From Flexivirga oryzae (GTDB taxonomy: Bacteria; Actinomycetota; Actinomycetes; Actinomycetales; Dermatophilaceae), in contig NZ_JACHVQ010000001.1 in NCBI RefSeq assembly GCF_014190805.1, forward strand, positions 1 to 64,000: 64,000 nucleotides of DNA. Reading direction: 5' to 3'. A program made the position numbers and the translations under genes. Below, piece by piece: positions 52,037 through 61,278 of the stretch; within the stretch, counting starts at the first letter, position 1; each line of letters starts with the position of its first letter. The notes below the pieces were generated by a model. That model saw only the letters and a list, made by a program, of their open reading frames with translations, was not told where the DNA came from and did not search any database.

Positions 52037-53017
52037 TCAGACGTTGAGCAGCCACCCGTCGCGTACCTCGAAGGTTGCCGCGCCGATGCCGATGCGATCT
52101 CCCTCCGAGAGGTGCGTGCGTTCGACGCGCCGTCCGTTGACGTAGGTTCCGTTGCGGCTGCCCAGATCTTCCAGGACGAGACCGTCGGCGTCGGCGGTGA
52201 TCCGCACGTGCTGGCGCGAGACCAGCATGTCGTCGAGCACGATGGAGTTGTCGCGCCCGCGGCCGATCGTCAGCGCCTCCGGCTCCTCCTGCTGCGCCGC
52301 GGGGTCTGCGACAGCGGGAGTCGTCACGGTCGCGGCCTCGTTGATCGACGGGCTCTGGCCGGGCGCGTCATACGACGGCCACTGCTGTTGCTGTGGTTGT
52401 TGCTGCTGTGGCTCGGGTGCCGGCGGCTGGTAGGACTGTGGCTCGGGTGTCGGCGGTTGTTGCTGCTGCGGCTCGGGTGTCGGTGGTTGGTACTGCTGCG
52501 GCTCGGGCGCGGGCTCCTGGCGCTGCTGCGGCTGCGGCGGCTGGTAGGGGTCGGCGGTCGGCTGTTGCTGGCGTTCGGCGGCGGGTGCCGGAGGCTGCGC
52601 GGACTGCCACTGGTCGGCGACCTCCTGCGCGGTCTGTGCCGAACCCGTGGCGACCCAGGGCTCGTCCTGTGCCGGCGCGGGCTCGGAGGGGGCGTCGGGC
52701 TGCGGGGCCGGGGGCTGGCGGTACGGGTCCGGGCCCTGCCAGGCGGCCTGCCCGGGCTGGGGCGGGTTGGCGTTCCAGTCGATCTGCGCCGGCCCTGCGG
52801 GCGCCGGCGGCTGCTGCCAGGACTGCGCACCCTGGTCGTTGCCCCACTGGCCGCCACCCTGCGGGGCCGGACGCCCCCACTGCTGCTGGTTCTGCTGCTG
52901 ACCCTGGGAGGGTCCTCCCTGCTGCGACGCGCCCGCGTCATACCCCTGCCCCTGCTGGGGGTATGCCGGCTGGCCCCACTGCTGCTGGTTCTGCGGGGGG
53001 TCGTAGGGATTGCTCAT
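52037..53017 (-). CDS. FHA-domain protein with Gln/Pro-rich N-terminus
   Basis: The 326-residue protein starts at ATG 53017. About 230 residues of Gln/Pro/Ala low-complexity sequence (QQQQWGQPAYPQQGQG and similar) precede one C-terminal FHA domain (LTIGRGRDNSIVLDDMLVSRQHVRI...DLGSRNGTYVNGRRV...GDRIGIGAATFEV), which would bind a phospho-Thr partner. It is the first gene of the FHA / FHA-ABC / scramblase-like operon. The linker suggests a tether at the membrane or cell wall rather than an enzyme. Confidence 0.86.
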   Translation of the reverse strand: MSNPYDPPQNQQQWGQPAYPQQGQGYDAGASQQGGPSQGQQQNQQQWGRPAPQGGGQWGNDQGAQSWQQPPAPAGPAQIDWNANPPQPGQAAWQGPDPYRQPPAPQPDAPSEPAPAQDEPWVATGSAQTAQEVADQWQSAQPPAPAAERQQQPTADPYQPPQPQQRQEPAPEPQQYQPPTPEPQQQQPPTPEPQSYQPPAPEPQQQQPQQQQWPSYDAPGQSPSINEAATVTTPAVADPAAQQEEPEALTIGRGRDNSIVLDDMLVSRQHVRITADADGLVLEDLGSRNGTYVNGRRVERTHLSEGDRIGIGAATFEVRDGWLLNV

Positions 53018-53161
53018 CAAGGCCTCCGATATGAGAAAAGAGCACGCCGTCAATAGGGTAACCCGCGCGCGAAGTCGGCCCGAAACCATCGACTAACCTC
53101 GATGAGTGAGGAGCCATTCACGAGGGCACTGTCGTACCCCGTCGACAACAGGAAGGTGCCG

Positions 53162-54619
53162 ATGACCGACTCCGCCACGACCCCGACCACCACACAAGAC
53201 CCCGCGCACGGCCACGTGAACACCGGGCGCCCGAGAGTGGTGATCATCGGCTCAGGCTTCGGCGGGCTCTTCGCGGCCCGCAAGTTCGACGGTGAGGACG
53301 TCGACGTCACGCTGATCTCGTCGACCGGCTACCACCTCTTCCAGCCGCTGCTCTACCAGGTCGCGACCGGCATCCTGTCCGAAGGACTGATCGCGCCGGC
53401 GGCCCGTGAAGTGCTGGCCAAGCAGAAGAACGTCGAGGTGGCGTTCGGCACGGTGCACGACATCAACCTGGCCGAGCAGACCGTCACCGCCAACACCCTC
53501 ACCATCGAGACGACGTACGACTACGACTCGCTGATCGTCGCGGCCGGAGCCGGTCAGTCCTACTTCGGGCACGACGAGTTCGCCGAGTTCGCGCCCGGTA
53601 TGAAGAGCATCGACGACGCACTCGAGCTGCGCGCCCGCATCTTCGGGGCCTTCGAACTCGCTGAGCTCGCAGCGGCGTCGGGGCGGACCGAGGACCTGCC
53701 GCGGCTGATGACCTTCGTCGTCGTCGGAGCCGGTCCGACCGGTGTCGAGATGGCCGGTCAGATCGCCGAACTGTCCGCGCGCACCCTGCCGCGCGACTTC
53801 CGGCACATCGCCTCGGAGAACGCCCACATCATCCTGCTCGACGGCGCCGACCAGGTGCTGGGCGGCTTCGGAACGCGGCTGGGCAAGAAGGCCCAGCGGC
53901 GGCTGGAGTCGATGGGCATCGACGTCCGCCTCGGAGCGATGGTCACCGACGTCGACGCCAACGGCATCGAATACCGCACCAAGGACGGCAGCACCGAGCG
54001 GGTGCCCGCGCTGACCAAGGTGTGGGCCGCCGGAGTCCAGGCGAGCAGTCTCGGCAAGACGCTCAGCGAGCAGACCGGCACGGAGCTGGACCGGTCGGGT
54101 CGGCTCAAGGTCAACCCCGACCTGACGTTGCCCGGACACCCGAACGTGTTCGTCGTGGGCGACATGATCAGCCTCGACAACCTTCCGGGGGTGGCGCAGG
54201 TCGCCATCCAGGGTGGGAAGTTCGCGGCGAAGCAGATCCTGCACCGGCTCAAGGGCGAGCCCACCGATCAGCGGTTCCACTACTTCGACAAGGGTTCGAT
54301 GGCCACGATCTCGCGGTTCAGCGCGGTGGCCAGCGTCGGCAAGCTGCGTATGTCGGGCTTCCTCGCCTGGGTCATGTGGCTGGCCGTGCACCTGTGGTAC
54401 ATCATCGGCTTCAAGAGCCAGATCACCACGTTCTTCCACTGGGCGGTGTCATTCCTCGGCCGCTCACGAGGGGAGCGGACCGCCACGCAACAGCAGCTCT
54501 TCGCGCGCGGTGCGTTGGACAAGCTGGGTGCCGAGTACCAACCCCGGGTGGAGATGGGTGCCGGGCGGCCGGTGCCCGCGCGCCATACGGAGGCGAAGGC
54601 AGAGGTCGCCGAAGGGTGA
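53162..54619 (+). CDS. ndh: Type II NADH dehydrogenase (NDH-2)
   Basis: The 485-residue enzyme starts at ATG 53162, with ACAGGAAGG seven bases upstream. FAD site VVIIGSGFGGLFAARKF (about residue 25), NADH site FVVVGAGPTGVEMAGQIAEL (about 190) and GHPNVFVVGDMISL are conserved. A C-terminal amphipathic and membrane stretch (MSGFLAWVMWLAVHLWYIIGF) anchors it. It passes electrons from NADH to menaquinone without proton pumping. The nearest -10 (TAACCT, 53094-53099) implies a leader of about 56 nt. Confidence 0.95.
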   Translation: MTDSATTPTTTQDPAHGHVNTGRPRVVIIGSGFGGLFAARKFDGEDVDVTLISSTGYHLFQPLLYQVATGILSEGLIAPAAREVLAKQKNVEVAFGTVHDINLAEQTVTANTLTIETTYDYDSLIVAAGAGQSYFGHDEFAEFAPGMKSIDDALELRARIFGAFELAELAAASGRTEDLPRLMTFVVVGAGPTGVEMAGQIAELSARTLPRDFRHIASENAHIILLDGADQVLGGFGTRLGKKAQRRLESMGIDVRLGAMVTDVDANGIEYRTKDGSTERVPALTKVWAAGVQASSLGKTLSEQTGTELDRSGRLKVNPDLTLPGHPNVFVVGDMISLDNLPGVAQVAIQGGKFAAKQILHRLKGEPTDQRFHYFDKGSMATISRFSAVASVGKLRMSGFLAWVMWLAVHLWYIIGFKSQITTFFHWAVSFLGRSRGERTATQQQLFARGALDKLGAEYQPRVEMGAGRPVPARHTEAKAEVAEG

Positions 54620-54625
54620 CCGACT

Positions 54626-54657
54626 GACGCAGGGCCGCACCGGTGCGGCCCTGCGTC
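54626..54657. terminator. Perfect palindromic bidirectional terminator
   Basis: GACGCAGGGCCGCACC is followed directly by its complement, a perfect 32-bp palindrome between convergent ndh and the small helical gene. It would serve as a terminator in both directions. Confidence 0.8.
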
Positions 54658-54674
54658 GACGTCTCTGCAGGGGA

Positions 54675-54899
54675 TCAGCCCTCGTGGCCCTCCAGGGCGA
54701 CGAGCACACCGGCGGTCGCGAAGTACTTGTTCCTCCCCAGATCGCGCACCGTCTTGATGCCGAGCAGGTCCTTCAGCGCCTCGGTGTGACGCGGGGTGAG
54801 ACCGGCGAGCGCGTCGACCGGCGCGTCGAGGATCTCCTTGAGCGTCTTGTCCTCGTACTCCTTGTCGAGCTTCTTGGCGAGATTGACCGAAACTGCCAT
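54675..54899 (-). CDS. Small helix-hairpin-helix-like protein (74 aa)
   Basis: The 74-residue protein starts at ATG 54899 with GGAGGT six bases upstream. Its sequence AKKLDKEYEDKTLKEILDAPVDALAGLTPRHTEALKDLLGIKTVRDLGRNKYFATAGVLVALEG fits a HhH-type (DUF4332-like) fold of two helical hairpins. Function is unknown. It may bind DNA or protein. The gene is convergent with ndh, separated by the palindromic terminator. Confidence 0.8.
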   Translation of the reverse strand: MAVSVNLAKKLDKEYEDKTLKEILDAPVDALAGLTPRHTEALKDLLGIKTVRDLGRNKYFATAGVLVALEGHEG

Positions 54900-55052
54900 G
54901 GGCTTACCTCCGAAGGGTTGGGATCGGTTGCTGGCCACCCGGGTGCGGGTCGGGCCATTCGTGATCGTCGCGCGTGCCGGGGGTGCTGGCAAGACCCCGC
55001 CGGTGAATCCCAGCAGGTGCACAGCCGACCGGGTTCCGTATCGTGAGCCGAC

Positions 55053-56327
55053 ATGCGGCCTCATTACCCGATAGCGACGCACCGTCTCGACAACGGTCTG
55101 CGGGTGGTTGTCTCCACCGACCACTCCGTGCCCACCGTGGCGGTCAATATCTGGGTCGGCGTCGGCTCGCGTCACGAGCGGCCGGGACGCACCGGCCTCG
55201 CGCACCTCTTCGAGCATCTGATGTTCCAGGGCTCGGAGAACGTCGTGGAGGGCGAGCACTTCGCCGCGTTGCTGGCGCAGGGCGCCCAGCTCAACGCGAC
55301 GACCTGGGTGGATCGGACGAACTACTTCGAGGTCGTGCCGACCGGCGCGCTGGAGCTGGCCCTCTGGCTGGAAGCGGACCGGCAGGGGCGGCTGCTGCCC
55401 GCGCTCACCCAGGAGAACCTCGACAACCAGCGCGACGTGGTCAAGGAGGAGAAGCGCCAGCGCTACGACAACGTGCCGTACGGTACGGCGTTCGCGGAGC
55501 TGACGGCCCTGGTGTTCCCGGACGGCCACCCATACCACCACACGACGATCGGGTCGATGGAGGACCTCGACGCCGCGTCGCTCACCGACGCGCGGGACTT
55601 CTACAGCGCGCACTACCGGCCCGACAACACCGTCGTCACGCTGGTGGGCGATATCGAGCCGGACGACGGATTCGCCCTGGTGGCAAAGTATTTCGACGAG
55701 CTCACCAACCCGGGGCAGCCCCCGGGCCAGGCGCTCGCGGACCCGCTGCCGCCGATGACCGACCCGGGCCGCTTCGAGCGCACCGACGACGTGCCCTCCG
55801 ATCGTCTCTACCTCGGCTTCCGGCTCCCGGTCGGCGGCACCCAGGACTTCGTGCACGCCGATCTGGGCTTCGACGTGCTGGCCGGGCTGGCGACGTCGCG
55901 GCTCTACCGGCGGCTGGTGCGCCGCGACCAGTTGGTGACCCATGTGTCGCGCAACGCCGGCGCCCGGGTGGACGGCACCTCGATGGGGGCGCTGATCCTG
56001 GACCTGAGCGACGGGGTCGAGACCTCCCGGGTCGAGGACACGGTCGGCGAAGAACTGCTACGGCTGGCCGCCGAGCCTCCGACCGAGAGCGAAGTCGCTG
56101 CGGTCGTCGCCGACGTCGAACGCTGGTGGCTGCAGAGCCTGGCCCAGCCCGGCGAGCGCGCCGACGTGATCAGCGGGAGCACATTGCTGTACGACGATCC
56201 GGAGCACCTGAACACCTACCTGGATGACGTGGCGAAAGTGACGGCCGAGGACATCGCGAAGTCCGCTGCGACCCACCTGGACCCTGCGTCGGCCGCGACG
56301 GTCGTCTACCGGAAGGAGACGAAGTGA
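55053..56327 (+). CDS. M16 zinc peptidase, catalytic subunit
   Basis: The 424-residue protein has the inverted zinc motif HLFEH in GRTGLAHLFEHLMFQGSENV and the downstream Glu in NQRDVVKEEKRQRYDN, both needed for M16 catalysis. The N-terminus HRLDNGLRVVVSTDHSVPTVAVNIWVGVGSRHE is typical. It pairs with the non-catalytic M16 protein encoded next, forming a pitrilysin-type two-subunit peptidase, likely cytosolic. Its ATG has TATCGT about 7 bp before the predicted start (possible near-leaderless transcript). Confidence 0.93.
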   Translation: MRPHYPIATHRLDNGLRVVVSTDHSVPTVAVNIWVGVGSRHERPGRTGLAHLFEHLMFQGSENVVEGEHFAALLAQGAQLNATTWVDRTNYFEVVPTGALELALWLEADRQGRLLPALTQENLDNQRDVVKEEKRQRYDNVPYGTAFAELTALVFPDGHPYHHTTIGSMEDLDAASLTDARDFYSAHYRPDNTVVTLVGDIEPDDGFALVAKYFDELTNPGQPPGQALADPLPPMTDPGRFERTDDVPSDRLYLGFRLPVGGTQDFVHADLGFDVLAGLATSRLYRRLVRRDQLVTHVSRNAGARVDGTSMGALILDLSDGVETSRVEDTVGEELLRLAAEPPTESEVAAVVADVERWWLQSLAQPGERADVISGSTLLYDDPEHLNTYLDDVAKVTAEDIAKSAATHLDPASAATVVYRKETK

Positions 56328-57670
56328 TGGTGCAGCCACGTCCGACCGTGCCGCTCGCTTCCCCGTGGCAGTTCCCGGCCGCCACCGAACACCGCCTCGG
56401 CAACGGCATCCGGGTGCTGCTCTACAACCGCCCGGGCCAACACATCACCTCGACCCGGCTGCTGGTGCCGACGCCGCTGGCCGTCGAACCTCGTGAGCTG
56501 GAGGGCGTCGCCACGATGGTCGCCCGCACGATGGACGAGGGCACCGGCAGCCACACCGCCGACGAGATGGCCGAGCTGTTCGAACTCAGCGGGATCGCCT
56601 ACGGCGCAGGGTATGGCGCGCGCGGCCTCACCCTCGAAACCGACGCCACCGCAAGCAGAGCCGCGCAAGGGTGGGCGCTGGTGACCGAATGCCTCAGTGA
56701 ACCCGCGTTCCCCGAGCAGGAGGTGACCCGGCACGTCCGCCAGCGGCTCTCCGAGATCGAGCACGAGGCCGCATCACCCGAGGCGCGAGCGACCAAGGAA
56801 TGGGCTGCGACGTTCTACGACCAGCGGTCGCGGGCCGCCCGTCCGGCCGGCGGCACGACCGAGACGGTCGCCCGGATCACCCCCGAGGACTGTGCGCGGT
56901 TCCATGCGCAATGGGTCCGGCCGGACGACGCGACCGTCGTGATCGCCGGTGAACTCGACGAAGCACAAGCACTGCGCGACCTCGACGCCACCCTCGGCAC
57001 CTGGCGGGTGGACGGCGTTGCACCGCAGGATGATTCGCCGGTCGCGATCGTCGCTGGTGGACCGGCTCGGGTCCGCTTCGTGCACCGTCCCGGCGCTGTC
57101 CAGACCGAGCTCTACCTCGGGTCGTTCGGCCCCGATCGCACCGTGGACGGCGGGTGGGCGCCATACCCCGTCCTGGGTTTCGCGGTCGGTGGCTCGCCGA
57201 ACGCCCGGCTGGACGCGGTGCTGCGGGAGGAGAAGGGCTACACCTACGGCTTCCGTGCGGGGTTCCGGCCGCGTGACGTGGGCGGGACGTTCATCGTGTC
57301 GGGCTCGGTGCGCAGCGACGTGACCGTGGAGGCGACCCGGCTGACGCTGGAGATCCTGCAGGATGCGTCGAAGGGGTTCACCGACGAGGAGACGCGCGCT
57401 GCCACCGACTACATCGGCAAGACGGCCCCGGCGCGGTACGCGACCGCGGATGCCGTCGCGGATGAGGCACTCGTGCTCGAATCGGTCGGACTGGGCACCG
57501 AATTCGTGTCGTCATACCTCTCGCAGCTGGCGGCGCTGACGGCCGGCGACCTCGATGCGGCGTGGGCGAAGTGGGCCGACGAGCCACGCACGGTCGTGCT
57601 GGTCGGGGATGCCGAGGCGCACGCGGACGGGATTCGTGCGCTGGGCATCGGCGACGTCGAGGTGGTGTAG
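56327..57670 (+). CDS. M16 peptidase, non-catalytic subunit
   Basis: The 447-residue protein starts at ATG 56327, overlapping the previous stop by one base (TGATG). It follows the M16 fold (HRLGNGIRVLLYNRPGQHITSTRLLVPTPLAVEPRELEGVATMVARTMDEG) but lacks HxxEH, having TMDEGTGSHTADEM instead. It keeps the R/Y motif (EEKGYTYGFRAGF) that binds substrate. The pair assembles as in mitochondrial processing peptidase-like complexes. Confidence 0.92.
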   Translation: MVQPRPTVPLASPWQFPAATEHRLGNGIRVLLYNRPGQHITSTRLLVPTPLAVEPRELEGVATMVARTMDEGTGSHTADEMAELFELSGIAYGAGYGARGLTLETDATASRAAQGWALVTECLSEPAFPEQEVTRHVRQRLSEIEHEAASPEARATKEWAATFYDQRSRAARPAGGTTETVARITPEDCARFHAQWVRPDDATVVIAGELDEAQALRDLDATLGTWRVDGVAPQDDSPVAIVAGGPARVRFVHRPGAVQTELYLGSFGPDRTVDGGWAPYPVLGFAVGGSPNARLDAVLREEKGYTYGFRAGFRPRDVGGTFIVSGSVRSDVTVEATRLTLEILQDASKGFTDEETRAATDYIGKTAPARYATADAVADEALVLESVGLGTEFVSSYLSQLAALTAGDLDAAWAKWADEPRTVVLVGDAEAHADGIRALGIGDVEVV

Positions 57671-57800
57671 CCACGGTGGCCCAGAGCCGCGGTGGCCGGG
57701 GCCTGTAGCCGCGGTGGTCGGCTGGTGAGGCCGCGGTGGCCGGAGCCAAACCCGGGTCGTGAGGCCGCGGTGGCCGAGTGGCCCGGAGCCTGCGGAGGGC
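57670..57800. repeat. Irregular repeats of GCCGCGGTGGCCG between convergent genes
   Basis: The 13-mer occurs at 57686, 57708 (one mismatch), 57730 and 57764, with a variant at 57670, at spacings of 16, 22, 22 and 34 bp. The following CGATCGAGGTCCCCGCG resembles the end of the 44.5-kb array. It fills the spacer between the M16 pair and the ThrE-type gene. Confidence 0.6.
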
Positions 57801-57821
57801 CGATCGAGGTCCCCGCGCCCG

Positions 57822-59159
57822 TCAGACGGCCTTCTTCCTGCGCCGCCGCACCGATCGCACGGTGAGCGGCCCGACCAGGCGCGGCCCGGACAGCTTGCGC
57901 TCCAGCCGGCGCCCTTCGCGGCGGACCGGCTGGGCGACATACTCACCGAAGATCACGCCGGCGGCGAGCGCCAGCAGGATGACGCCCGCGTTGACCAACT
58001 CGATGAGCCCGCCCGGCGCCTCCGCGGAGAGGTGCGCCAGGCCACGGTAGATCGACAGACCCGGCAGCAGCGGTACGACGCCGGCGACGACGAAGACGAG
58101 GGTGGGTACCCGAACGCGGGAGGCGATCGTGAAGCTGATCAGACCGACGATGACCGCGGCGATCGCCGAGGGCCAGGAGACTCCGAGCCCGGCCCGATGG
58201 CTCACCATGAACGCGGTGGTCGACACCGCGCCGATCACCGCGCTCGGTAGCAGCGCACGCACAGGGGCGTAGGACGCGAACGCGAAGGCGCTCGCGGTGA
58301 TCGCACCGCCGAGCGCCATCTCTCCGGGGGAGCCGTACGGCGCGGCCCCGGGTGTCAGATTGACGACTTCGACGCCGAACGCCGTGGCGATCGTCAGCCC
58401 GCCGCTGACTCCGGCGATGGCTCCCGCGGTGGCGAGGGTCGCCTCCATGCACCGTGCCGCTGCGGTAAGCGGGAAACCGGTGAGAGCGTCCTGGACGGCA
58501 CCCATGAAACTCACCCCCGCCAGCAGCATGATGATGCCGGCGGCGACGATCTGACTGGGCCTGGAGCTGAGGTCGGCTCCGACGACCAACGTCGCGAGCA
58601 GGGTGGCGAAGAGACCGCCGGTGACCTGCTGGTAGAAGAACGGCAGACGCATGCGGGTCAGCCAGCGCTGCAGCACGTCGATGCCGATCGCACCCACGAC
58701 GGCTGCTGCGACGACGACCGGCGTGCCGTTCAGGAGCAGACCGACGCCGAAACCCATGGCGCCCCAACCGAGTGTGACGATCGAACGACGGCGGTCGTGT
58801 CCGGAGGACACGATCTGGGCGAGTCTGCTGCGCGCCTCGTCGCGGTCGACGGAGCCGGCGATCAGCGCCCGCACGAGCAGGTCGACGCGGGTGAGGTCCT
58901 CGTAGTCGATCTCGCGTTGCCGCACGTCGCGGAACTGGATCAGCGCCGGTCGGTCCGGCGACTCCTGATAGGTGAGCTGCAACTCGGTGAACGTCACCCC
59001 GGTCGTGACGCCGCGCAGCCCGCAGGCGATGCACACGTTCTGCATCTGCGCGGTGACGTCGGCCGCGCCGGCGCCCGAGGAGAGCAGGAGCTCGCCGACC
59101 CGGAGCGCGAGGTCGAGCGTGGGGTAGGCGTCCTTGGGATCGGAGTCGTCGGTCGTCAT
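57822..59159 (-). CDS. ThrE-type threonine/serine exporter family protein
   Basis: The 445-residue protein starts at ATG 59159. The cytosolic N-terminal domain (LALRVGELLLSSGAGAADVTAQMQNVCIACGLRGVTTGVTFTELQLTYQ) is the DUF1212/ThrE signature, followed by about ten membrane helices (GWGAMGFGVGLLLNGTPVVVAAAVVGAIGID, IVAAGIIMLLAGVSFMGAVQDALTGFPLTAAARCMEATLATAGAIAGV and others). ThrE exports threonine and serine in Corynebacterium. It faces the M16 genes convergently, with no clear terminator besides the repeats. Confidence 0.9.
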   Translation of the reverse strand: MTTDDSDPKDAYPTLDLALRVGELLLSSGAGAADVTAQMQNVCIACGLRGVTTGVTFTELQLTYQESPDRPALIQFRDVRQREIDYEDLTRVDLLVRALIAGSVDRDEARSRLAQIVSSGHDRRRSIVTLGWGAMGFGVGLLLNGTPVVVAAAVVGAIGIDVLQRWLTRMRLPFFYQQVTGGLFATLLATLVVGADLSSRPSQIVAAGIIMLLAGVSFMGAVQDALTGFPLTAAARCMEATLATAGAIAGVSGGLTIATAFGVEVVNLTPGAAPYGSPGEMALGGAITASAFAFASYAPVRALLPSAVIGAVSTTAFMVSHRAGLGVSWPSAIAAVIVGLISFTIASRVRVPTLVFVVAGVVPLLPGLSIYRGLAHLSAEAPGGLIELVNAGVILLALAAGVIFGEYVAQPVRREGRRLERKLSGPRLVGPLTVRSVRRRRKKAV

Positions 59160-59207
59160 CGGTGCCCAGTGTGGCGGATCGACCCGACGCCCCACACACC
59201 TCCTCGC

Positions 59208-59308
59208 CGAGCGGACACCATACGCACCGAGCGGACACAAAACCCGCCTGTTCCAGCCCGCGTTGGGCCGGAGTTTTGTGTCCTGTGGGTGTTGATGGTG
59301 TCCTGTCG
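59208..59308. repeat. Long imperfect inverted repeat (36-bp arms)
   Basis: Arms at 59208-59243 and 59273-59308 match at about 28 of 36 positions and share an 11-bp perfect end GGACACAAAAC / GTTTTGTGTCC, with a 29-nt loop. GGACAC occurs twice in the left arm. It lies in the divergent thrE / regulator spacer and could be a small mobile remnant or an RNA hairpin. Confidence 0.6.
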
Positions 59309-59316
59309 GCGAATTC

Positions 59317-59346
59317 GCAAAGGAATCTTTGCAAAGAGATATTTGC
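59317..59346. promoter_or_regulatory. Two overlapping palindromes upstream of the ArsR-like regulator
   Basis: GCAAAGGAATCTTTGC (59317-59332) and GCAAAGAGATATTTGC (59331-59346) share two bases, so GCAAAG recurs every 14 bp. The site ends 16 bp before ATG 59363, a suitable place for autorepression. Confidence 0.65.
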
Positions 59347-59362
59347 GGTGTACCTTGTTCGT

Positions 59363-59974
59363 ATGACGAGCAAGCGGCGCGAGATCAACCGGGTCCGACC
59401 GGACCTGGCCCAGCTGAAGGCGATGGCGCATCCGGTCCGCCTCACGATGCTGACCCGGTTGCGGCTGGACGGTCCGGCGACCGCGTCGTCGCTGGCCGCG
59501 CAACTCGGCCTCAACTCCGGCGCGACCAGCTATCACCTGCGCCAACTCGCCGAGGCCGGCCTCGTGGTGGAGGACCACGGCCGCGGCAACAAGCGGGACC
59601 GCTGGTGGAAGGCAGCGCACGAGTCGACCGAGACCGCACCCTCGGACATCGATGACGTCGCGGAGCGCGCCGTGTTGATGGGCGGCTACCACGCGGTCGT
59701 CGCACAACAGGCCGCGCAACAGATCGTGCAGGCCGCCGCCGAGGCCCCGGAGCTGCCGAAGGAGTGGGCTGACCTGGCCGGTGCGAGTGACTGGAACCTC
59801 TACCTGACCCAGGACCAGGTGCGCCGCGTCAAGGACGCGGTCCACGCGATCATGACCGAAACCCTTGAGAGCTCGCCGGACCGGCAGGATGCGCCGGCGG
59901 ATGCCGTGCCGTTCGTCTTCCAGTTCCACACGTTCCCGCGCCCGGGAACGCTGACCCACCGCGATGGCGAATGA
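59363..59974 (+). CDS. ArsR-type HTH regulator (DUF5937/ HTH_20)
   Basis: The 203-residue regulator starts at ATG 59363. A winged helix occupies the N-terminus (LAQLKAMAHPVRLTMLTRLRLDGPATASSLAAQLGLNSGATSYHLRQLAEAGLVVEDHGRGNKRDRWWKAAHEST), the pattern of ArsR-like repressors paired with MFS exporters. There are no metal-binding Cys. The gene is coupled to the MFS transporter (ATGA overlap), so it likely represses this operon through the two palindromes upstream. Confidence 0.9.
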   Translation: MTSKRREINRVRPDLAQLKAMAHPVRLTMLTRLRLDGPATASSLAAQLGLNSGATSYHLRQLAEAGLVVEDHGRGNKRDRWWKAAHESTETAPSDIDDVAERAVLMGGYHAVVAQQAAQQIVQAAAEAPELPKEWADLAGASDWNLYLTQDQVRRVKDAVHAIMTETLESSPDRQDAPADAVPFVFQFHTFPRPGTLTHRDGE

Positions 59975-61278
59975 TGAGTGACCGCAGGCCGTTCGCGGCC
60001 CTGGCTGTCGCCGAGGCGTTCTCCATCTCCGGCACGCGGTTGTCGCAGATCGCCGTGCCCTGGCTGGTGCTGACCACTACCGGCTCGGCCGTCTGGACCG
60101 GCGTGGTCGGCTTCGCAGAGATGCTTCCGTATGTCGTCGCCAAGGCACTCGGTGGACCGGTCGTTGATCGGGTTGGTGCGAAATCCGTTGCGGTCACTGC
60201 TGACTCGTGCAGCGTGCTGATCGTCGGGCTCATCCCGCTGCTGCACTCGCTCGGCATGCTGCACCTCGCGTGGCTGATCCCGATCGCGGCACTGATGGGT
60301 GTGGTGCGCGGGCCGTCCGACGGTGCGAAGTCATCGCTCGTGCCCGCCGTCGCGGAGCACGGCGCGATCCCCTTGGAGCGGGTCACCGGCGTCATGGGGG
60401 CGATCGAGCGCCTCGGTGGCACGGTCGGTGCCGCCGCTGCGGGTGCCGTTGTCGCTGTCATCGGAGCCCCGCAGGCGCTCCTCGTCAACGCCGTGACGTT
60501 CGGTGTCGCGGCAGCCTGCATCTCCAGAGGCTTGTCGAACCCGAAACACGTCGGATCACAAGATGATTCGACGGTTTCGGATGACGCTGAGGCGTCATAC
60601 ACACAGCAACTCGTCGAGGGCTGGCGTTTCCTGCGTGGCGACTCGGTGCTCGTCGGCATCACCGTGATGGTCTCGCTCACCAACGTGCTCGACCAGGCGT
60701 GGACGGCCGTGCTGTTGCCGGTATGGGCGCACGCCACGGGACACGGCGCCGGCGCGGTCGGGCTGGTGCTGGCGGCGATGGCGGGACCATCGATCGTGGG
60801 TGCGCTGACCGCGGCGGCGGTGGGGGAGAGGCTGCCCCGGCTGCCGGTGTACGTCATCGGGTTCGTGCTCGCGGGTCTGCCGCGCTTCTCCATCTTCGCC
60901 TTCGACACTCCCGTGTGGCTGATGGTCGTGGTCCTCGCGACTGTCGGCTTCGTCTCCGGCTTCTGCAACCCGATCCTCGGCGCGGTGTCGTTCGAGCGCA
61001 TCCCGCGGCACCTCGTCGGCAGGGTGAGCGCGCTGAAGACCTCGTTGTGCTGGTCGCTGATCCCGTTCGGCGGGCTGCTCGGTGGCGGGCTCGCGGCCCT
61101 GCTCGGCTGGCGCGCGGCCACCATGGCCGCCGGCATCGGGTATGGCGCTGTCGCGCTGATGCCGTTGCTGCGCAAGAGTTTCCGCGATTTCAAGAAGCAG
61201 CCGGCACCGCCTGACGCGACAGGCCCAGCAACGCTCGAAAGGCTCACAAATCCGGGCGCTGTGGGCCGGGTTTGTTGA
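59971..61278 (+). CDS. MFS transporter (12 TM, drug-efflux-like)
   Basis: The 435-residue protein starts at ATG 59971 (or 59974), overlapping the regulator stop. Twelve hydrophobic segments are visible, with the N-terminal SISGTRLSQIAVPWLVLTTTGSAVWTGVVGFAEMLPYVVAKALGGPVVDRVG giving motif-A-like GPVVDRVG. It is like the enterobactin-exporter EntS group. Substrate is unknown. The terminator hairpin covers its stop codon. Confidence 0.9.
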   Translation: MMSDRRPFAALAVAEAFSISGTRLSQIAVPWLVLTTTGSAVWTGVVGFAEMLPYVVAKALGGPVVDRVGAKSVAVTADSCSVLIVGLIPLLHSLGMLHLAWLIPIAALMGVVRGPSDGAKSSLVPAVAEHGAIPLERVTGVMGAIERLGGTVGAAAAGAVVAVIGAPQALLVNAVTFGVAAACISRGLSNPKHVGSQDDSTVSDDAEASYTQQLVEGWRFLRGDSVLVGITVMVSLTNVLDQAWTAVLLPVWAHATGHGAGAVGLVLAAMAGPSIVGALTAAAVGERLPRLPVYVIGFVLAGLPRFSIFAFDTPVWLMVVVLATVGFVSGFCNPILGAVSFERIPRHLVGRVSALKTSLCWSLIPFGGLLGGGLAALLGWRAATMAAGIGYGAVALMPLLRKSFRDFKKQPAPPDATGPATLERLTNPGAVGRVC

